A stretch of 51,439 nucleotides of DNA from Gloeocapsopsis crepidinum LEGE 06123 (GCF_015207655.1 NZ_JADEWN010000041.1:1-51439), one strand, 5' to 3'; shown: positions 18,545-27,530, numbered from the stretch's first letter. Program-made: numbers and translations. The notes: generated from the sequence alone by a model not told the origin.

Positions 18545-19753
18545 CTACAACCCGTTTCCTACTGCCAGCACTTCCCGCCCTTGCAGCCAGTCGGCTTGAT
18601 CGTTGTTGAAGGGAGAAAGGACGCGTAGGCGTTCAACAATTAAAGGCATGACTTCTAGAACGCGATCAATTTCATCTGCTGTGGTGTAATGCGAGAGACT
18701 AAACCGAATTGAACCGTGCAAAGTGGTGTAAGGTAAGCTCATTGCTCGCAAAACGTGGGAAGGTTCTAAGGAACCAGAAGTGCAAGCGGAACCAGATGAT
18801 GCACAGATACCGTATTGATTGAGAGAAAGCAAAATTGCTTCGCCTTCGATGTACTTAAAACCGATGTTGGTTGTGTTGGGCAATCTGTTTTTACGGTCGC
18901 CATTGACTTCACAATTTGGAATAGTCTCTAGTAAAGTTTTTTCTAAGCGATCGCGTAGTTGTTTTTCGTGCTTGACATCTTTTATATATGTCTGCGCTAA
19001 TTCTGCCGCTTTGCCTAGTGCGATAATACCAGGAACATTCTCTGTACCCGCCCTGCGTCCTCGTTCTTGATGTCCTCCTACTAATAGGGGACGGAACCGC
19101 ACACCGCGCCGCACATACAAAGCACCAATCCCCTTGGGTGCGTGTAATTTGTGACCCGACAACGTTAATAAATCGACGGTGCTAGTCTTCATATTTAAAG
19201 GCACTTTCCCGACTGCTTGCACCGCATCGACGTGGAGGATCGCGCCATACTCTTTCACCCGCAATCCAATCTGTTCGATGGGAAACACTACGCCTGTTTC
19301 GTTGTTGGCATACATGATCGTCGCTAACGCGGTGTTACCCGTCATTGATGCTTCTAGTTCATCCAGATCAATTTGTCCCTGGCGATTAACTGAAAGATAG
19401 GTAACGGTGTATCCTTGCGTTTCTAACTGCTTGCAGACATTCAACACCGCGGGGTGTTCTACTTGAGTCGTCACAATATGTCGCTTTTCTGGCTGGGCTT
19501 GCAGCGCGGCGCGGATTGCAGCGTTGTTTCCTTCTGTACCGCAACTTGTAAAGACAATTTCGGAATCATCTGCACCTATCAAGGTTGCAACTTGTTGTCG
19601 TGCTTGTTTTACCGCTTTGCCGACTTGCCCACCAAAGGTATGCATACTCGAAGGATTGCCGTAATATTGCGTCAGGTAAGGCAGCATCGCCTCTACAACT
19701 TCGGGGTCTACTTTCGTGGTGGCGTTGTTGTCGAGATAAATGCAAGTTTGCAT
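18545..19753 (-). CDS. nifS: Cysteine desulfurase NifS
   Basis: A 402-aa PLP enzyme that releases sulphur from cysteine for NifU. The PLP lysine is K202 in LSGHKLHAPKG. The substrate loop with active Cys324 is in CASSGSACTSGSLEPSHV. The N-terminal YLDNNATTKVDPEVVEAM is typical of the NifS/IscS class. It lies 79 bp downstream of fdxN. Position next to nifU marks it as the nitrogenase-dedicated copy rather than a housekeeping IscS. Confidence 0.95.
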   Translation of the reverse strand: MQTCIYLDNNATTKVDPEVVEAMLPYLTQYYGNPSSMHTFGGQVGKAVKQARQQVATLIGADDSEIVFTSCGTEGNNAAIRAALQAQPEKRHIVTTQVEHPAVLNVCKQLETQGYTVTYLSVNRQGQIDLDELEASMTGNTALATIMYANNETGVVFPIEQIGLRVKEYGAILHVDAVQAVGKVPLNMKTSTVDLLTLSGHKLHAPKGIGALYVRRGVRFRPLLVGGHQERGRRAGTENVPGIIALGKAAELAQTYIKDVKHEKQLRDRLEKTLLETIPNCEVNGDRKNRLPNTTNIGFKYIEGEAILLSLNQYGICASSGSACTSGSLEPSHVLRAMSLPYTTLHGSIRFSLSHYTTADEIDRVLEVMPLIVERLRVLSPFNNDQADWLQGREVLAVGNGL

Positions 19754-19832
19754 GGTGAGTTCCTAGAAGAAATTTAGTGCAAAGACTTATCGTTAAGGCA
19801 GCAGAGGGGCTTTAGGAGAAGGACAAAGAGAA

Positions 19833-20204
19833 CTAATGAGTCGGATTGGATACTAATAATGTCAAATTGCGATCGCGTTGAGATTCTGAGAGGATTTCTG
19901 AAAACTTTTGCGAGTAAGTATCAAACCAGCGTTCCCAGTAGTCTTGTTTTTTAGTTAACTTGCCAACTAAGCGATTGTATGTAGTAAACCAGGATTCCCA
20001 ATAATCGCTAGGTTGTTCGATACAGCCATCGTAGGTGGGACAACCTGCAACACATTGAGGAACGCTATAAGCACTACCAACGCAGTTTGTACAAAGAGTA
20101 GAATCAATCCAGTGTTTGCCGTCGGTTACTTTAATTGCATTGGTGGGACAGACAGAAAGACAGCGATTGCAGGAAATACATTGGCTGGTAATTGTGTAAG
20201 CCAT
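19833..20204 (-). CDS. fdxN: Nif-associated 4Fe-4S ferredoxin FdxN
   Basis: A 123-aa bacterial-type ferredoxin. Cluster motifs are CISCNRCLSVCPTNA and CTNCVGSAYSVPQCVAGCP. The tail of about 50 residues after the second motif contains a duplicated YWE(S/R)WF(T/D)TY element (WESWFTTYNRL and WERWFDTYSQK), an internal repeat. It begins 2 bp after nifB and is thought to feed electrons to the NifB radical SAM reaction. Confidence 0.93.
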   Translation of the reverse strand: MAYTITSQCISCNRCLSVCPTNAIKVTDGKHWIDSTLCTNCVGSAYSVPQCVAGCPTYDGCIEQPSDYWESWFTTYNRLVGKLTKKQDYWERWFDTYSQKFSEILSESQRDRNLTLLVSNPTH

Positions 20205-20206
20205 GA

Positions 20207-21646
20207 CTATTCTCCTTGCTGGTTTTGCAAATACTCTGCGTAAAATTCACTGGCAACTTTTTCAATCACGTCGTAAGCTTCAACCGTTTGAATTCCAGCT
20301 TTGTGCAATTCTTCTTGCGGACAGTGACCAATCTTAGAAACTAAAACTGCTTTGCAATCTGCGATCGCCTTGATAATGTGTTCTAGCGTTGCTTCTTCGC
20401 CGTATCCGCTTTGGCAATAGTGGTCAATTTTGCGGTGTCCGACAAATTTAGCTTCGTTTGCATCAACTTCAAATACTTGAAATTCCTTCGCGTGACCAAA
20501 ATGCTGATTTACCACACCACTGCCTTTGGTAGCGACTGCAACTAAGATTTTCGGGCTATTGGCAACTTTCTTAGCGGCTTTCACTTGTTCTTTGACAGCT
20601 GTGATTTCTGCTTTCGACTTTTCAATTCCTGCATGAACTTCTTGGCGTTGTTCTAAGTTGTATTCTGGAGTCATTTCCATGAATTTCTCTTTGGTAAATT
20701 CTTGACTCCGGTCTTCGCCTAATAACCCCACCGCATCAGCGCGACACTGACGACAATGGCGCATCATTTTCATGTTGCTGTCAGCACATTTATCTTGCAG
20801 CGCCTTGAGTTCTTTTGGTGTAGGACCGCGTTGACCTGTTAAACCAAAGTGCGTTCCGTGTTCTGGTGCAGAAATCAGTGGCATAATATTGTGCAGAAAT
20901 GCACCTTTAGAGCGAATTACTGCATCAACTTCGGCTAAGTGTTCGTCGTTAATTCCTGGAATCATCACCGAGTTGACTTTGCACAAAATGTCAGCTTCTT
21001 TGAGGGCTTGCAAGCCTTCCATCTGCTTTTCGTGCAAAATTTTCACTCCTTCAACACCTCTGTAGCGCTTGCGGCGGTGGTGAACCCAAGGGTAAATCTT
21101 CGCCCCAATTTCGGGGTCTACCATATTAATAGTGATCGTGACGTGATCGACATTGAGTTGTTTAATGCGATCGACGTAATCGGGAAGCATCAATCCGTTA
21201 GTGGATAGGCAAAGTTTAATATCCGGTGCTTTCTCCGCAATTAACTCAAACGTGCGAAAAGTCTTTTCTGGATTCGCTAAAGGATCTCCAGGTCCTGCAA
21301 TTCCCAATACGGTCATTTGGGGAATTTTGCCTGCAATCACTAAAACTTTGTGCGCTGCTTCTTCTGGCGTTAATAATTCACTGACAACACCAGGACGACT
21401 TTCGTTTGCACAGTCATATTTGCGGTTGCAATAGTTGCATTGAATATTGCAAGCTGGTGCTACGGCAACGTGCATTCTTGCGTAGTGATGGTGTGCTTCT
21501 TCGCTATAACAAGGATGCTTCTCGATCCGCGCTTTGGTTTTTTCGTCTAAACCGCTTGTGGTATCTTTACTGCTGCAACCACAACTGCTGGATTTGGTAG
21601 TTTTTGCCGTAGGGGTAGTTAAAAGTCCTGTAGGTGGTGGTGTCAT
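20207..21646 (-). CDS. nifB: FeMo-co biosynthesis radical SAM enzyme NifB
   Basis: A 479-aa NifB, which builds NifB-co, the 8Fe-9S-C precursor of FeMo-co. The radical SAM cluster cysteines are C66, C70 and C73 (ACNIQCNYC). Accessory-cluster ligands are likely among [16 protein letters not shown] and the later [15 protein letters not shown] NifX/NafY-like domain is fused at the C-terminus from about residue 355 ([20 protein letters not shown]). The N-terminus has an extra Ser/Cys-rich stretch ([14 protein letters not shown]). It is first in the leftward nif series, so the 1.16-kb region upstream should drive it. Confidence 0.97.
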   Translation of the reverse strand: MTPPPTGLLTTPTAKTTKSSSCGCSSKDTTSGLDEKTKARIEKHPCYSEEAHHHYARMHVAVAPACNIQCNYCNRKYDCANESRPGVVSELLTPEEAAHKVLVIAGKIPQMTVLGIAGPGDPLANPEKTFRTFELIAEKAPDIKLCLSTNGLMLPDYVDRIKQLNVDHVTITINMVDPEIGAKIYPWVHHRRKRYRGVEGVKILHEKQMEGLQALKEADILCKVNSVMIPGINDEHLAEVDAVIRSKGAFLHNIMPLISAPEHGTHFGLTGQRGPTPKELKALQDKCADSNMKMMRHCRQCRADAVGLLGEDRSQEFTKEKFMEMTPEYNLEQRQEVHAGIEKSKAEITAVKEQVKAAKKVANSPKILVAVATKGSGVVNQHFGHAKEFQVFEVDANEAKFVGHRKIDHYCQSGYGEEATLEHIIKAIADCKAVLVSKIGHCPQEELHKAGIQTVEAYDVIEKVASEFYAEYLQNQQGE

Positions 21647-21758
21647 TGAATTTCGCTACTAAGGCTGAGGACTGATATTTTGAAAGATGCTTTATAGTTC
21701 ATCAAAAAAGAAGTAAAATCGCGTTGTCTTTGGTGAACCTGCCTACGCTGGTTATGTA

Positions 21759-21821
21759 ACCCTTTTGGGTGAGTGTCCTGACAACTGCGACTTTGTTTCC
21801 TTAAGGAGGGGGACTGTCGCA
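21759..21821 (-). promoter_or_regulatory. Hairpins in the putative nifB leader
   Basis: Two inverted repeats lie 113-175 bp upstream of nifB. ACCC-TTTT-GGGT is at 21759-21770. TGCGAC (21786-21791) pairs with GTCGCA (21816-21821) around an inner TCC-TTAA-GGA. If transcription begins further upstream they would form a structured 5' leader. No known riboswitch class is recognised. Confidence 0.4.
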
Positions 21822-21968
21822 TCTCTAACCGTTTATCGCTTCGACCTTTGATTACCTACCAAACTTTTTGTTAGTGCATGAGGTGTTTAGCGATATGTGT
21901 TTTATATCAGGTGTCTTAAATATGAATTTGCAAGTGTTCGGGATAGAATTTATTGAATTGATTACACT

Positions 21969-22175
21969 TGTACTCAAAAACTGAAGCGTAGAGTTATCAA
22001 GGTTTGAGCAGCTTTTAAAAAAGTTTTTGGATAGAGGTATTAGTATTTTTTGCACAGGGGACGAGTATTTATGATTAAGGGGTTCAAGTATTTTTGTACT
22101 CGCCTTGAACTCTATCCTGGCAAAGGTTTGAAGGAAATTTCAGATGGTTTTTGAGTTTTTCGATTCTGTACTCAA
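21969..22175 (-). promoter_or_regulatory. Three TTGAGTACA-type motifs oriented towards nifB
   Basis: On the minus strand TTGAGTACA occurs exactly at 21969-21977 and 22167-22175, and as GCGAGTACA at 22095-22103. All three point the same way as nifB transcription, 320-530 bp upstream of its start. The middle one lies in the loop of the GTTCAAG/CTTGAAC inverted repeat. They are candidate activator sites. Confidence 0.55.
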
Positions 22176-22372
22176 ATTACGTTAAATATTTGCTCAAATT
22201 GGTGTATTACTTGAGCTTTTTGGAGATAAGAACTGGAGCAGCTAACTAAGCACTACCCCAGTTGCTTAGCGAAATTTAATTCTGTATCTAAAATATCACT
22301 TTTTTGCTGAAATTGCTAACTTAATTTTATTTTAATTATTTGGTTGATTGTTGCATTCTGGGGTGAAGCTAG

Positions 22373-22418
22373 GCGACTGAAGTCGCGGCTTTTTAAACAA
22401 AGTCCGCCTGCGCGGGCT
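22373..22418. repeat. Dispersed double-hairpin repeat, copy 2
   Basis: GCGACTGAAGTCGC (22373-22386) is followed by AGTCCGCCTGCGCGGGCT (22401-22418). It has the same two-stem layout and spacing as the copy at 6665-6710, with different bases in the second stem. It separates the nifB-side and nifP-side motif groups. Confidence 0.8.
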
Positions 22419-22489
22419 AGGAAAAATAAACAATAAACTGTACTTTGATATACAGAAAGTTTTTCAATAAAATTGCTATGTGAGTGCAA

Positions 22490-22701
22490 ATGAGTACAGA
22501 TTAATATAGCTAAAAAATTATGATAAAAATACTTGAAATTCCTTACAGAATAAAGGTTAAGGCTTGAGTACATAAATACTCACTCCTTTTTTGATAAATG
22601 CTAGTACCCTGAGTTGAAAAATACTAGTACCCCATCCTGAAAAAAGATTTTTTCAAGTTGTCAATCGCAATTAATATCGTGGTTTAGAAGAATTGAGTAC
22701 A
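22490..22701 (+). promoter_or_regulatory. Three TTGAGTACA-type motifs oriented towards nifP
   Basis: On the plus strand TTGAGTACA occurs exactly at 22564-22572 and 22693-22701, and as ATGAGTACA at 22490-22498, the last preceded 10 bp earlier by TGAGTGCA. All point towards nifP, 105-317 bp before its start. A related decamer ATAAATACTC at 22572-22581 is the reverse complement of GAGTATTTAT at 22063-22072. Confidence 0.55.
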
Positions 22702-22806
22702 CATTTAATCAATTCAATAAATCCAACCACTATTGGCTGTATGAGTGTCGTTAGAGTTGCCTGATATAAGCAGATAGTAGTACACGGATTTAGCCCACCG
22801 ACTCCG

Positions 22807-23505
22807 ATGCAACACTCTAACTCCTTTACTGCACAAAAGACTGTCAATCAAAACTGTTTACCATTTTTGCAACCACTATTGGCAGATTTTCAGATTATCT
22901 TTGAACGCGATCCAGCAGCCCGTAATTGGTTAGAGGTATTTTGTTGTTATCCTGGGTTTCATGCGATCGCACTACATCGTTTTGCACACTGGTTGCATTG
23001 TCGTGAAGTTGCGTTCATTCCCCGCTTGATTTCTCATCTAGGGCGATTTTTAACAGGAGTGGAAATTCATCCAGGGGCGCAGATTGGTAAAGGTATATTT
23101 ATCGATCACGGTATGGGTGTTGTGATTGGTGAAACTGCGATCGTCGGAGATTACGCGCTGATTTATCAAGGTGTTACCCTTGGCGGAACAGGAAAAGAAA
23201 GTGGTAAACGCCATCCTACCTTAGGTAAAAACGTTGTTGTCGGTGCGGGTGCGAAAGTCTTAGGTAATATTCAAATTGGCGATCGCGTTCGTATTGGTGC
23301 AGGTTCAATTATCTTACGTGATGTCCCCGCCGATTGTACTGCTGTAGGAGTTCCTGGGCGCAATATTTGCCATAAAGGAGTACGCGACTGTCCTTTAGAT
23401 CACGGAAAACTCCCTGATGTAGAAGCAAAAATCATTCGTTCCTTAATTGAACGCATCGAGAAACTCGAACAACAATTGCAACTACAAAATTTAGAAAGTA
23501 ATTAG
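22807..23505 (+). CDS. nifP: Serine O-acetyltransferase, nif-cluster copy
   Basis: A 232-aa CysE-type enzyme making O-acetylserine for cysteine synthesis; the nif-linked copy is called NifP and supports sulphur demand for Fe-S clusters. The N-terminal helical domain ([11 protein letters not shown]...HRFAHWL) is followed by the left-handed beta-helix of hexapeptide repeats. The catalytic His is in [15 protein letters not shown], and [19 protein letters not shown] forms the substrate/CoA loop. It is the first gene of the rightward nif group. Confidence 0.93.
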   Translation: MQHSNSFTAQKTVNQNCLPFLQPLLADFQIIFERDPAARNWLEVFCCYPGFHAIALHRFAHWLHCREVAFIPRLISHLGRFLTGVEIHPGAQIGKGIFIDHGMGVVIGETAIVGDYALIYQGVTLGGTGKESGKRHPTLGKNVVVGAGAKVLGNIQIGDRVRIGAGSIILRDVPADCTAVGVPGRNICHKGVRDCPLDHGKLPDVEAKIIRSLIERIEKLEQQLQLQNLESN

Positions 23506-23710
23506 CTGTTCCTAAATCTTCACTTATCAAAATCAAAAACTATCTAATCTAGATTTGATATTTATAACTTACGCAAAAACTCTCTATATTTCTTCGTGTC
23601 CTTTATGTCCTTTGTGATTCGTTTTTCATAATTTGTTCCAAACCATTCAACTTACTGCTATTTCTTTAACACTTAATAATTGACAAAAACTTTCAAAAGG
23701 ATTTTGACTT

Positions 23711-23965
23711 ATGTTTCACCATACTAGTTCCAAAATTAAGACTCAAATTGTTGAGATACCTGTAAGCGATCGCTGGCGAATTCATCACCGCTTACAAGAG
23801 TTGATGATTCCCTCATGGTGTCCTGCGGATGGTTCTTTAGTGGTTGAAATTGATAGTGCGATCGCCGCGATTCTCGTGCGCAGTACCGTACAGCAATTTG
23901 TTGCTACTCGTCAAGAATTACTCACTTGGTTAGAACGCTGTTGGACATCGGAGGTTATTTCTTAA
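23711..23965 (+). CDS. Small nif-cluster-associated protein, function unknown
   Basis: An 84-aa protein with no recognised domain. Visible features are a basic amphipathic start, SDRWRIHHRLQELMIPSWCP, a hydrophobic strand-helix centre (IDSAIAAILVRSTVQQF) and a C-terminal helix with Trp and Cys (LTWLERCW). A single conserved-looking WCP motif could be redox or metal related, but this is a guess. It lies 205 bp after nifP and 51 bp before the dps-like gene, so it probably belongs to the nif group. Confidence 0.75.
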   Translation: MFHHTSSKIKTQIVEIPVSDRWRIHHRLQELMIPSWCPADGSLVVEIDSAIAAILVRSTVQQFVATRQELLTWLERCWTSEVIS

Positions 23966-24016
23966 TCAGTCATTAACAGCGATTAGCTTGATACCCAAAT
24001 GAAAAGGAGAAAAATA

Positions 24017-24580
24017 ATGACACAAGCAACTGTACTACGTAATTTTGGGGAAGTATTAGATAATCCCATCGGTTTAGGACAAGAAGTCACTGTTCCCGTT
24101 TGTGAAGGATTGAACATTGTCCTAGCGAGTTTTCAAGCACTTTATTTGCAATATCAAAAGCATCACTTTGTTGTTGAAGGTGCAGAATTTTATATGTTGC
24201 ACCAGTATTTCAACGAAAGCTACGAACAAGTTCTAGAACACGTTCATGATATTGGCGAACGCTTAGATGGATTAGGTGGCGTTCCTGTTGCTAGCTTTAG
24301 TAAACTTGCAGAATTATGTTGTTTTACACCAGAAGCAGACGGAGTTTTTTCGTGTCGCCAAATGGTAGAAAACGATTTGCAAGCTGAACAAGCAGCAGTT
24401 GATTTAATTCGACGTCAAGCATCTCAAGCAGAAAGTTTAGGCGATCGCGCTACTCGTTATTTGTACGAGCAGATTTTATTAAAGGCTGAAGAACGTGCAT
24501 TTCATCTATCTCATTTTTTAGCAGAAGATAGCCTAACTTCGGCTTTTGTTCCATCTTTTAATAGCAAAGGTAATGCATAG
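24017..24580 (+). CDS. dps: Dps-family ferritin-like protein
   Basis: A 187-aa Dps/ferritin-like four-helix protein. Dps dodecamers oxidise and store Fe2+ using H2O2, protecting DNA and, here, possibly nitrogenase. The family regions [20 protein letters not shown] (helix A) and the acidic [22 protein letters not shown] (helix B, seen as a region near residues 70-91) carry the inter-subunit ferroxidase His/Asp/Glu residues. The ATG at 24017 is preceded by AAGGAG in the upstream AUG context; the earlier ATG at 23999 overlaps that ribosome site and is rejected. Within the nif group it suggests iron storage or peroxide control tied to nitrogen fixation. Confidence 0.9.
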   Translation: MTQATVLRNFGEVLDNPIGLGQEVTVPVCEGLNIVLASFQALYLQYQKHHFVVEGAEFYMLHQYFNESYEQVLEHVHDIGERLDGLGGVPVASFSKLAELCCFTPEADGVFSCRQMVENDLQAEQAAVDLIRRQASQAESLGDRATRYLYEQILLKAEERAFHLSHFLAEDSLTSAFVPSFNSKGNA

Positions 24581-24665
24581 TTTAATTAATTTTTTTGATG
24601 TTTACTCGATATGAACAATCGGTGAATCATGAATAATTCATAGTAAGGGAGTTCAAGGAATTGAA

Positions 24666-24902
24666 ATGGTAAAACGTTGTAATGACACAGAATTTATCAA
24701 CTTTTTACAGACTGAATTAGCCATCTCACCTACAAGTATAGGTGTCATGCTGCGACATCGCGAGTCAGATTCTGCTCCCTTACCTATGATTCTTTGGCAA
24801 TATGGGCTAGTCTCCTTAGACCAACTCACACAAATTTTTGATTGGCTAGAAAATAAAGCTCAAGTTAGTATCTGTTCGTGGGTAATAGAAATGGAAATTT
24901 GA
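24666..24902 (+). CDS. DUF2949 family protein
   Basis: A 78-aa protein of the cyanobacterial DUF2949 family. The hallmark is FINFLQTELAISPTSIG followed by LPMILWQYGLVSLDQLTQIF and DWLE. The function is unknown. The short all-helical build suggests a small regulatory or protein-binding module. It sits 85 bp after dps and 61 bp before a tiny membrane peptide gene. Confidence 0.82.
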   Translation: MVKRCNDTEFINFLQTELAISPTSIGVMLRHRESDSAPLPMILWQYGLVSLDQLTQIFDWLENKAQVSICSWVIEMEI

Positions 24903-24969
24903 TAGTTATACAGCAGATAAACACATCCTTATTTAGTTAAATGTAGTTTAAAAAAAATAGGAGATGATC

Positions 24970-25065
24970 GTGGTTACAGTATTAATTGCAGGAATTAGTT
25001 TAATAGTTGTTCCAATAATTGTTAATGTCTATTTTGCTTATTTTTTGCTAAGAGCAAAGAGATGA
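24970..25065 (+). CDS. 31-residue single-pass membrane peptide
   Basis: A short frame with a good Shine-Dalgarno (AGGAG, 24959-24963) six bases before GTG 24970; an in-frame ATG at 24964 is too close to that site. The product is VVTVLIAGISLIVVPIIVNV followed by YFAYFLLRAKR: one membrane helix of about 22 residues and a positively charged end, implying the C-terminus is cytoplasmic. No known family is recognised. It resembles in size small subunits of membrane complexes. The codon usage and ribosome site support a real gene. Confidence 0.55.
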   Translation: MVTVLIAGISLIVVPIIVNVYFAYFLLRAKR

Positions 25066-25175
25066 AATTAGTATATAGCGTTGCTATCTGTACAAACAGC
25101 TTGTCAAGCTATGAGTAGTCCTTTGAAACAGACTTGCTTACGAAAAACTTGAGTGGGATAAGAGGTGTTGTGGAT

Positions 25176-26291
25176 ATGAGCGAGATTGTGATTAACGACA
25201 CTACACTAAGAGATGGAGAACAAGCGGCAGGTGTTGCATTTAGTATTGAAGAAAAAGTTGCGATCGCTAAATTTCTAAACGCAATTGGTGTAGATGAATT
25301 AGAAGTTGGTATCCCCGCAATGGGTGAAGTGGAAACTCGCGCGATCGCCGCAATTTCTGTCCTAAATTTGCAAGCTCAACTTTTAGGCTGGAATCGTGCA
25401 AAAATCTCGGATATTCAAGCTTCAATTGCTTGTGGTTTGCAACGAGTACATATATCAGTTCCCGTTTCTGGTATTCAAATAGATGCCAAGTATCACGGCC
25501 AATGGCGCGTAATGTTACAAAAACTCAAAGATGCCATTAGTTTCTCGTGCGATCGGGGTCTTTGGGTAGCAGTCGGTGGTGAAGATTCTTCTAGAGCCGA
25601 TGAAAACTTTCTTGTAGATGTCGCGCTTTATGCTCAAGAGTGGGGCGCATCAAGGTTTCGATTTTGTGACACGATTGGCATTCTTGACCCTTTTACAACT
25701 TACACCAAAGTTAAACAGTTGATAATGTATCTAACGATTCCTGTAGAAATGCACACGCACAATGACTTTGGTTTAGCAACCGCAAATGCTTTAGCAGGGT
25801 TGCAAGCTGGTGCTTTATCAGTGAATACCACCGTTAATGGATTGGGAGAAAGAGCAGGTAACGCCGCTTTAGAAGAAGTGGTGATGGCACTCAAGCGTCT
25901 GCATGGAATTGATTTAGAAATTGACACAACGCGGTTGTTAGAACTATCGCGACTGGTAGCCGCTGCATCCGGTTGCAAAGTTCCACCTTGGAAGGCGATC
26001 GTTGGTGAAAATACTTTTGCGCATGAGTCTGGTATTCACGCACATGGTGTTCTACAAAACCCCGTGACTTACGAACCGTTTGCACCGGAAGAAGTCGGTT
26101 GGGAAAGGCGCTTAGTTGCGGGTAAGCACTCAGGGAAACACTTAGTAGCTAATCTTTTACAGCAACAAGGTATTAGTGTCAACATTGATGAAACTCAATC
26201 GCTTTTAGATGCAGTGCGGCAACAATCGCTGCAAAACAAACGCAGCCTCGATATGCAAGAACTGTTGAGTTTATACCATTGCACTAAATAA
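25176..26291 (+). CDS. nifV: Homocitrate synthase NifV
   Basis: A 371-aa enzyme condensing acetyl-CoA with 2-oxoglutarate to homocitrate, the organic ligand of FeMo-co. The N-terminal catalytic motif [13 protein letters not shown] binds the metal, the metal His pair is in [18 protein letters not shown], and [16 protein letters not shown] follows. ATG 25176 is chosen because it places the motif at the usual distance; the frame extends upstream to a TTG at 25134 without family similarity. Confidence 0.95.
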   Translation: MSEIVINDTTLRDGEQAAGVAFSIEEKVAIAKFLNAIGVDELEVGIPAMGEVETRAIAAISVLNLQAQLLGWNRAKISDIQASIACGLQRVHISVPVSGIQIDAKYHGQWRVMLQKLKDAISFSCDRGLWVAVGGEDSSRADENFLVDVALYAQEWGASRFRFCDTIGILDPFTTYTKVKQLIMYLTIPVEMHTHNDFGLATANALAGLQAGALSVNTTVNGLGERAGNAALEEVVMALKRLHGIDLEIDTTRLLELSRLVAAASGCKVPPWKAIVGENTFAHESGIHAHGVLQNPVTYEPFAPEEVGWERRLVAGKHSGKHLVANLLQQQGISVNIDETQSLLDAVRQQSLQNKRSLDMQELLSLYHCTK

Positions 26292-26353
26292 TCTCTCCTG
26301 AAGCCTCTCTGCTTTCTATGAAGACAAACCTTTAAGTAAAACGATAGGATTCT

Positions 26354-26620
26354 ATGCAATTGGATGAATTAGAACTCGATTTACCTCCAGTGTTTGAAAT
26401 TGGTACAAAAGTCAGAACGTGCAAACTGATCCGCAACGATGGCACATATCCTGGGCAAGAAATTGGTGCAACTCTCGCCAAGAAAGGAGAAATTGGCTAT
26501 GTCATCAGTATTGGCACATTTTTGCAAAATTCCTATATCTACGCAGTGCACTTTATCGAAAAAGGTTTCATTGTCGGTTGTCGCAAAAAAGAGCTAGAAG
26601 CTGTTGAGGAAATCAAATGA
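26354..26620 (+). CDS. nifZ: Nitrogenase maturation protein NifZ
   Basis: An 88-aa NifZ domain protein. NifZ acts in MoFe protein P-cluster maturation. The segments FEIGTKVRTCKLIRNDGTYPG and GEIGYVISIGTFLQ are diagnostic (beta-barrel fold). Its stop overlaps the nifT start as ATGA, so the pair is translationally coupled. Confidence 0.93.
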   Translation: MQLDELELDLPPVFEIGTKVRTCKLIRNDGTYPGQEIGATLAKKGEIGYVISIGTFLQNSYIYAVHFIEKGFIVGCRKKELEAVEEIK

Positions 26621-26820
26621 AAGTCATGCTACGTCAAAATGCTACTGGACATTTAGTTGCTTATGTTGCCAAAAAAGATCTTGAAGAAGAAGTTGTGCAC
26701 CAAGTTGATAGCGATCAAGGTAAGATTTTTACTTTAGCAAACGGTTGGGAATTAGCAATTCCATATTTACCTGAACCCTTGCGATTACCGCAAACAATTG
26801 AAGCTAAAAGACTGTCTTAA
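26617..26820 (+). CDS. nifT: NifT/FixU family protein
   Basis: A 67-aa NifT. The start MKVMLRQNATGHLVAYVAKK, the DLEEEVV strand and the end of the fold in LANGWELAIPYLPE are typical. Its function in nitrogen fixation is unclear; mutants elsewhere often show no phenotype. It is the last recognised nif gene to the right, after which mobile-element debris begins. Confidence 0.92.
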   Translation: MKVMLRQNATGHLVAYVAKKDLEEEVVHQVDSDQGKIFTLANGWELAIPYLPEPLRLPQTIEAKRLS

Positions 26821-27031
26821 AGGAAGTAGAAAATCTGAGTGATGATTGGCGCGATCGTATATTGGCATTTCATATACAAGAAAAATTTTTAGGTCTTCTC
26901 ATCAATAAAGATGGTCAAAATATCTACAACTAGCAGTTGAAACTGGCAACCTTAGCATTAAATTAGCGGTAGTAAAACAAAACATGGTGGGTTAGGTAAA
27001 GTGGAGAAAACTCCTCTGTTGAGCAAGACCG
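26821..27031. other. Spacer after nifT with a gene remnant
   Basis: This stretch has no full gene. A frame lacking a start codon (about 26823-26933, plus strand) encodes DDWRDRILAFHIQEKFLGLL and more, ending in a stop. It looks protein-like but I do not recognise it. It may be the C-terminal remnant of a gene formerly following nifT. Confidence 0.3.
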
Positions 27032-27241
27032 ATGGAATATCGGCCGTGCGGTCATCCCAGTAATCACAAACATGGCAAAGCCCCGAACGGGAACCAACGG
27101 TATTTCTGTCCCGCGTGCCAGCAAACGTTCAGTGAACGCTTTGACACCTTGTATTACCATCGCCACGTCACGCCCGAATAGATTCAGCAAGTGCTTCAGC
27201 CGCACGAATCAAGCGATTGTTTATGTGTTATTGGGAAACTT
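27032..27241 (+). pseudogene. IS1-like transposase remnant (InsA-type zinc ribbon)
   Basis: The plus-strand frame reads HKHGKAPNGNQRYFCPACQQ then TFSERFDTLYYHRHVTPE, a TAG stop near 27179, then IQQVLQPHE before further decay. This matches the zinc-binding N-terminal region of IS1-type transposases (one CxxC intact; the first pair is degenerate, MEYRPCGH in place of MxCPxCG). The internal stop and lack of any catalytic domain show that it is dead. Confidence 0.65.
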
Positions 27242-27296
27242 TTCGAGGATAGTTTATACTGCTAATGCCTAACTTGGTTCAGCCCAAGCCAAAACT

Positions 27297-27530
27297 GTGA
27301 AAAGGTATGAATTGCCTTATGCGCAATGCCGACCCAATCCGGAGACATTAACAGAACTCGCGTGTCCTGTCTGTGGTGCTTTATTGGAGCGCTACAGCTA
27401 TACGAAAGAAGAGAAAGTTAAGTTAATGCTACGATGTTCGATTGCAGAAAATCGACGAGGCAAGTGCAAGGAAGTTGCGTTTTTTGAGGGACGAGATGGC
27501 TTTTGGTCGCCCAAGTTTGGGGAACTGTGA
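27297..27530 (+). CDS. Small zinc-ribbon-like protein, function unknown
   Basis: A 77-aa frame starting with GTG. It has a CPVCGALLERY motif and a second CSIAENRRGKC pair, consistent with a four-cysteine zinc ribbon, then an aromatic end (FFEGRDGFWSPKFGEL). I recognise no family with certainty. It directly follows the IS1-like remnant on the same strand, so it could be cargo or a flanking gene. No clear Shine-Dalgarno is seen before the GTG. Confidence 0.5.
   Translation: MKRYELPYAQCRPNPETLTELACPVCGALLERYSYTKEEKVKLMLRCSIAENRRGKCKEVAFFEGRDGFWSPKFGEL

Larger units (their letters stand above)
21647..22806. promoter_or_regulatory. Divergent nifB / nifP control region (1160 bp)
   Basis: This is the longest gene-free stretch of the nif locus, between leftward nifB and rightward nifP. 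It holds hairpins close to nifB (21759-21770 and 21786-21821), six TTGAGTACA-type motifs, a dispersed palindromic repeat (22373-22418), a 7-bp inverted repeat GTTCAAG/CTTGAAC (22083-22111) overlapping one motif, and a direct repeat CTAGTACCC (22601 and 22624). No credible open frame is seen. In Leptolyngbya boryana the activator CnfR controls nifB and nifP; no CnfR gene is in this window, but the layout fits such control. I found no clear GTA-N8-TAC NtcA site by eye. Confidence 0.75.

Noticed and set aside
21647-22806. NtcA site (GTA-N8-TAC) controlling nifB or nifP
   Set aside because: No copy with good spacing and flanks could be confirmed by eye.
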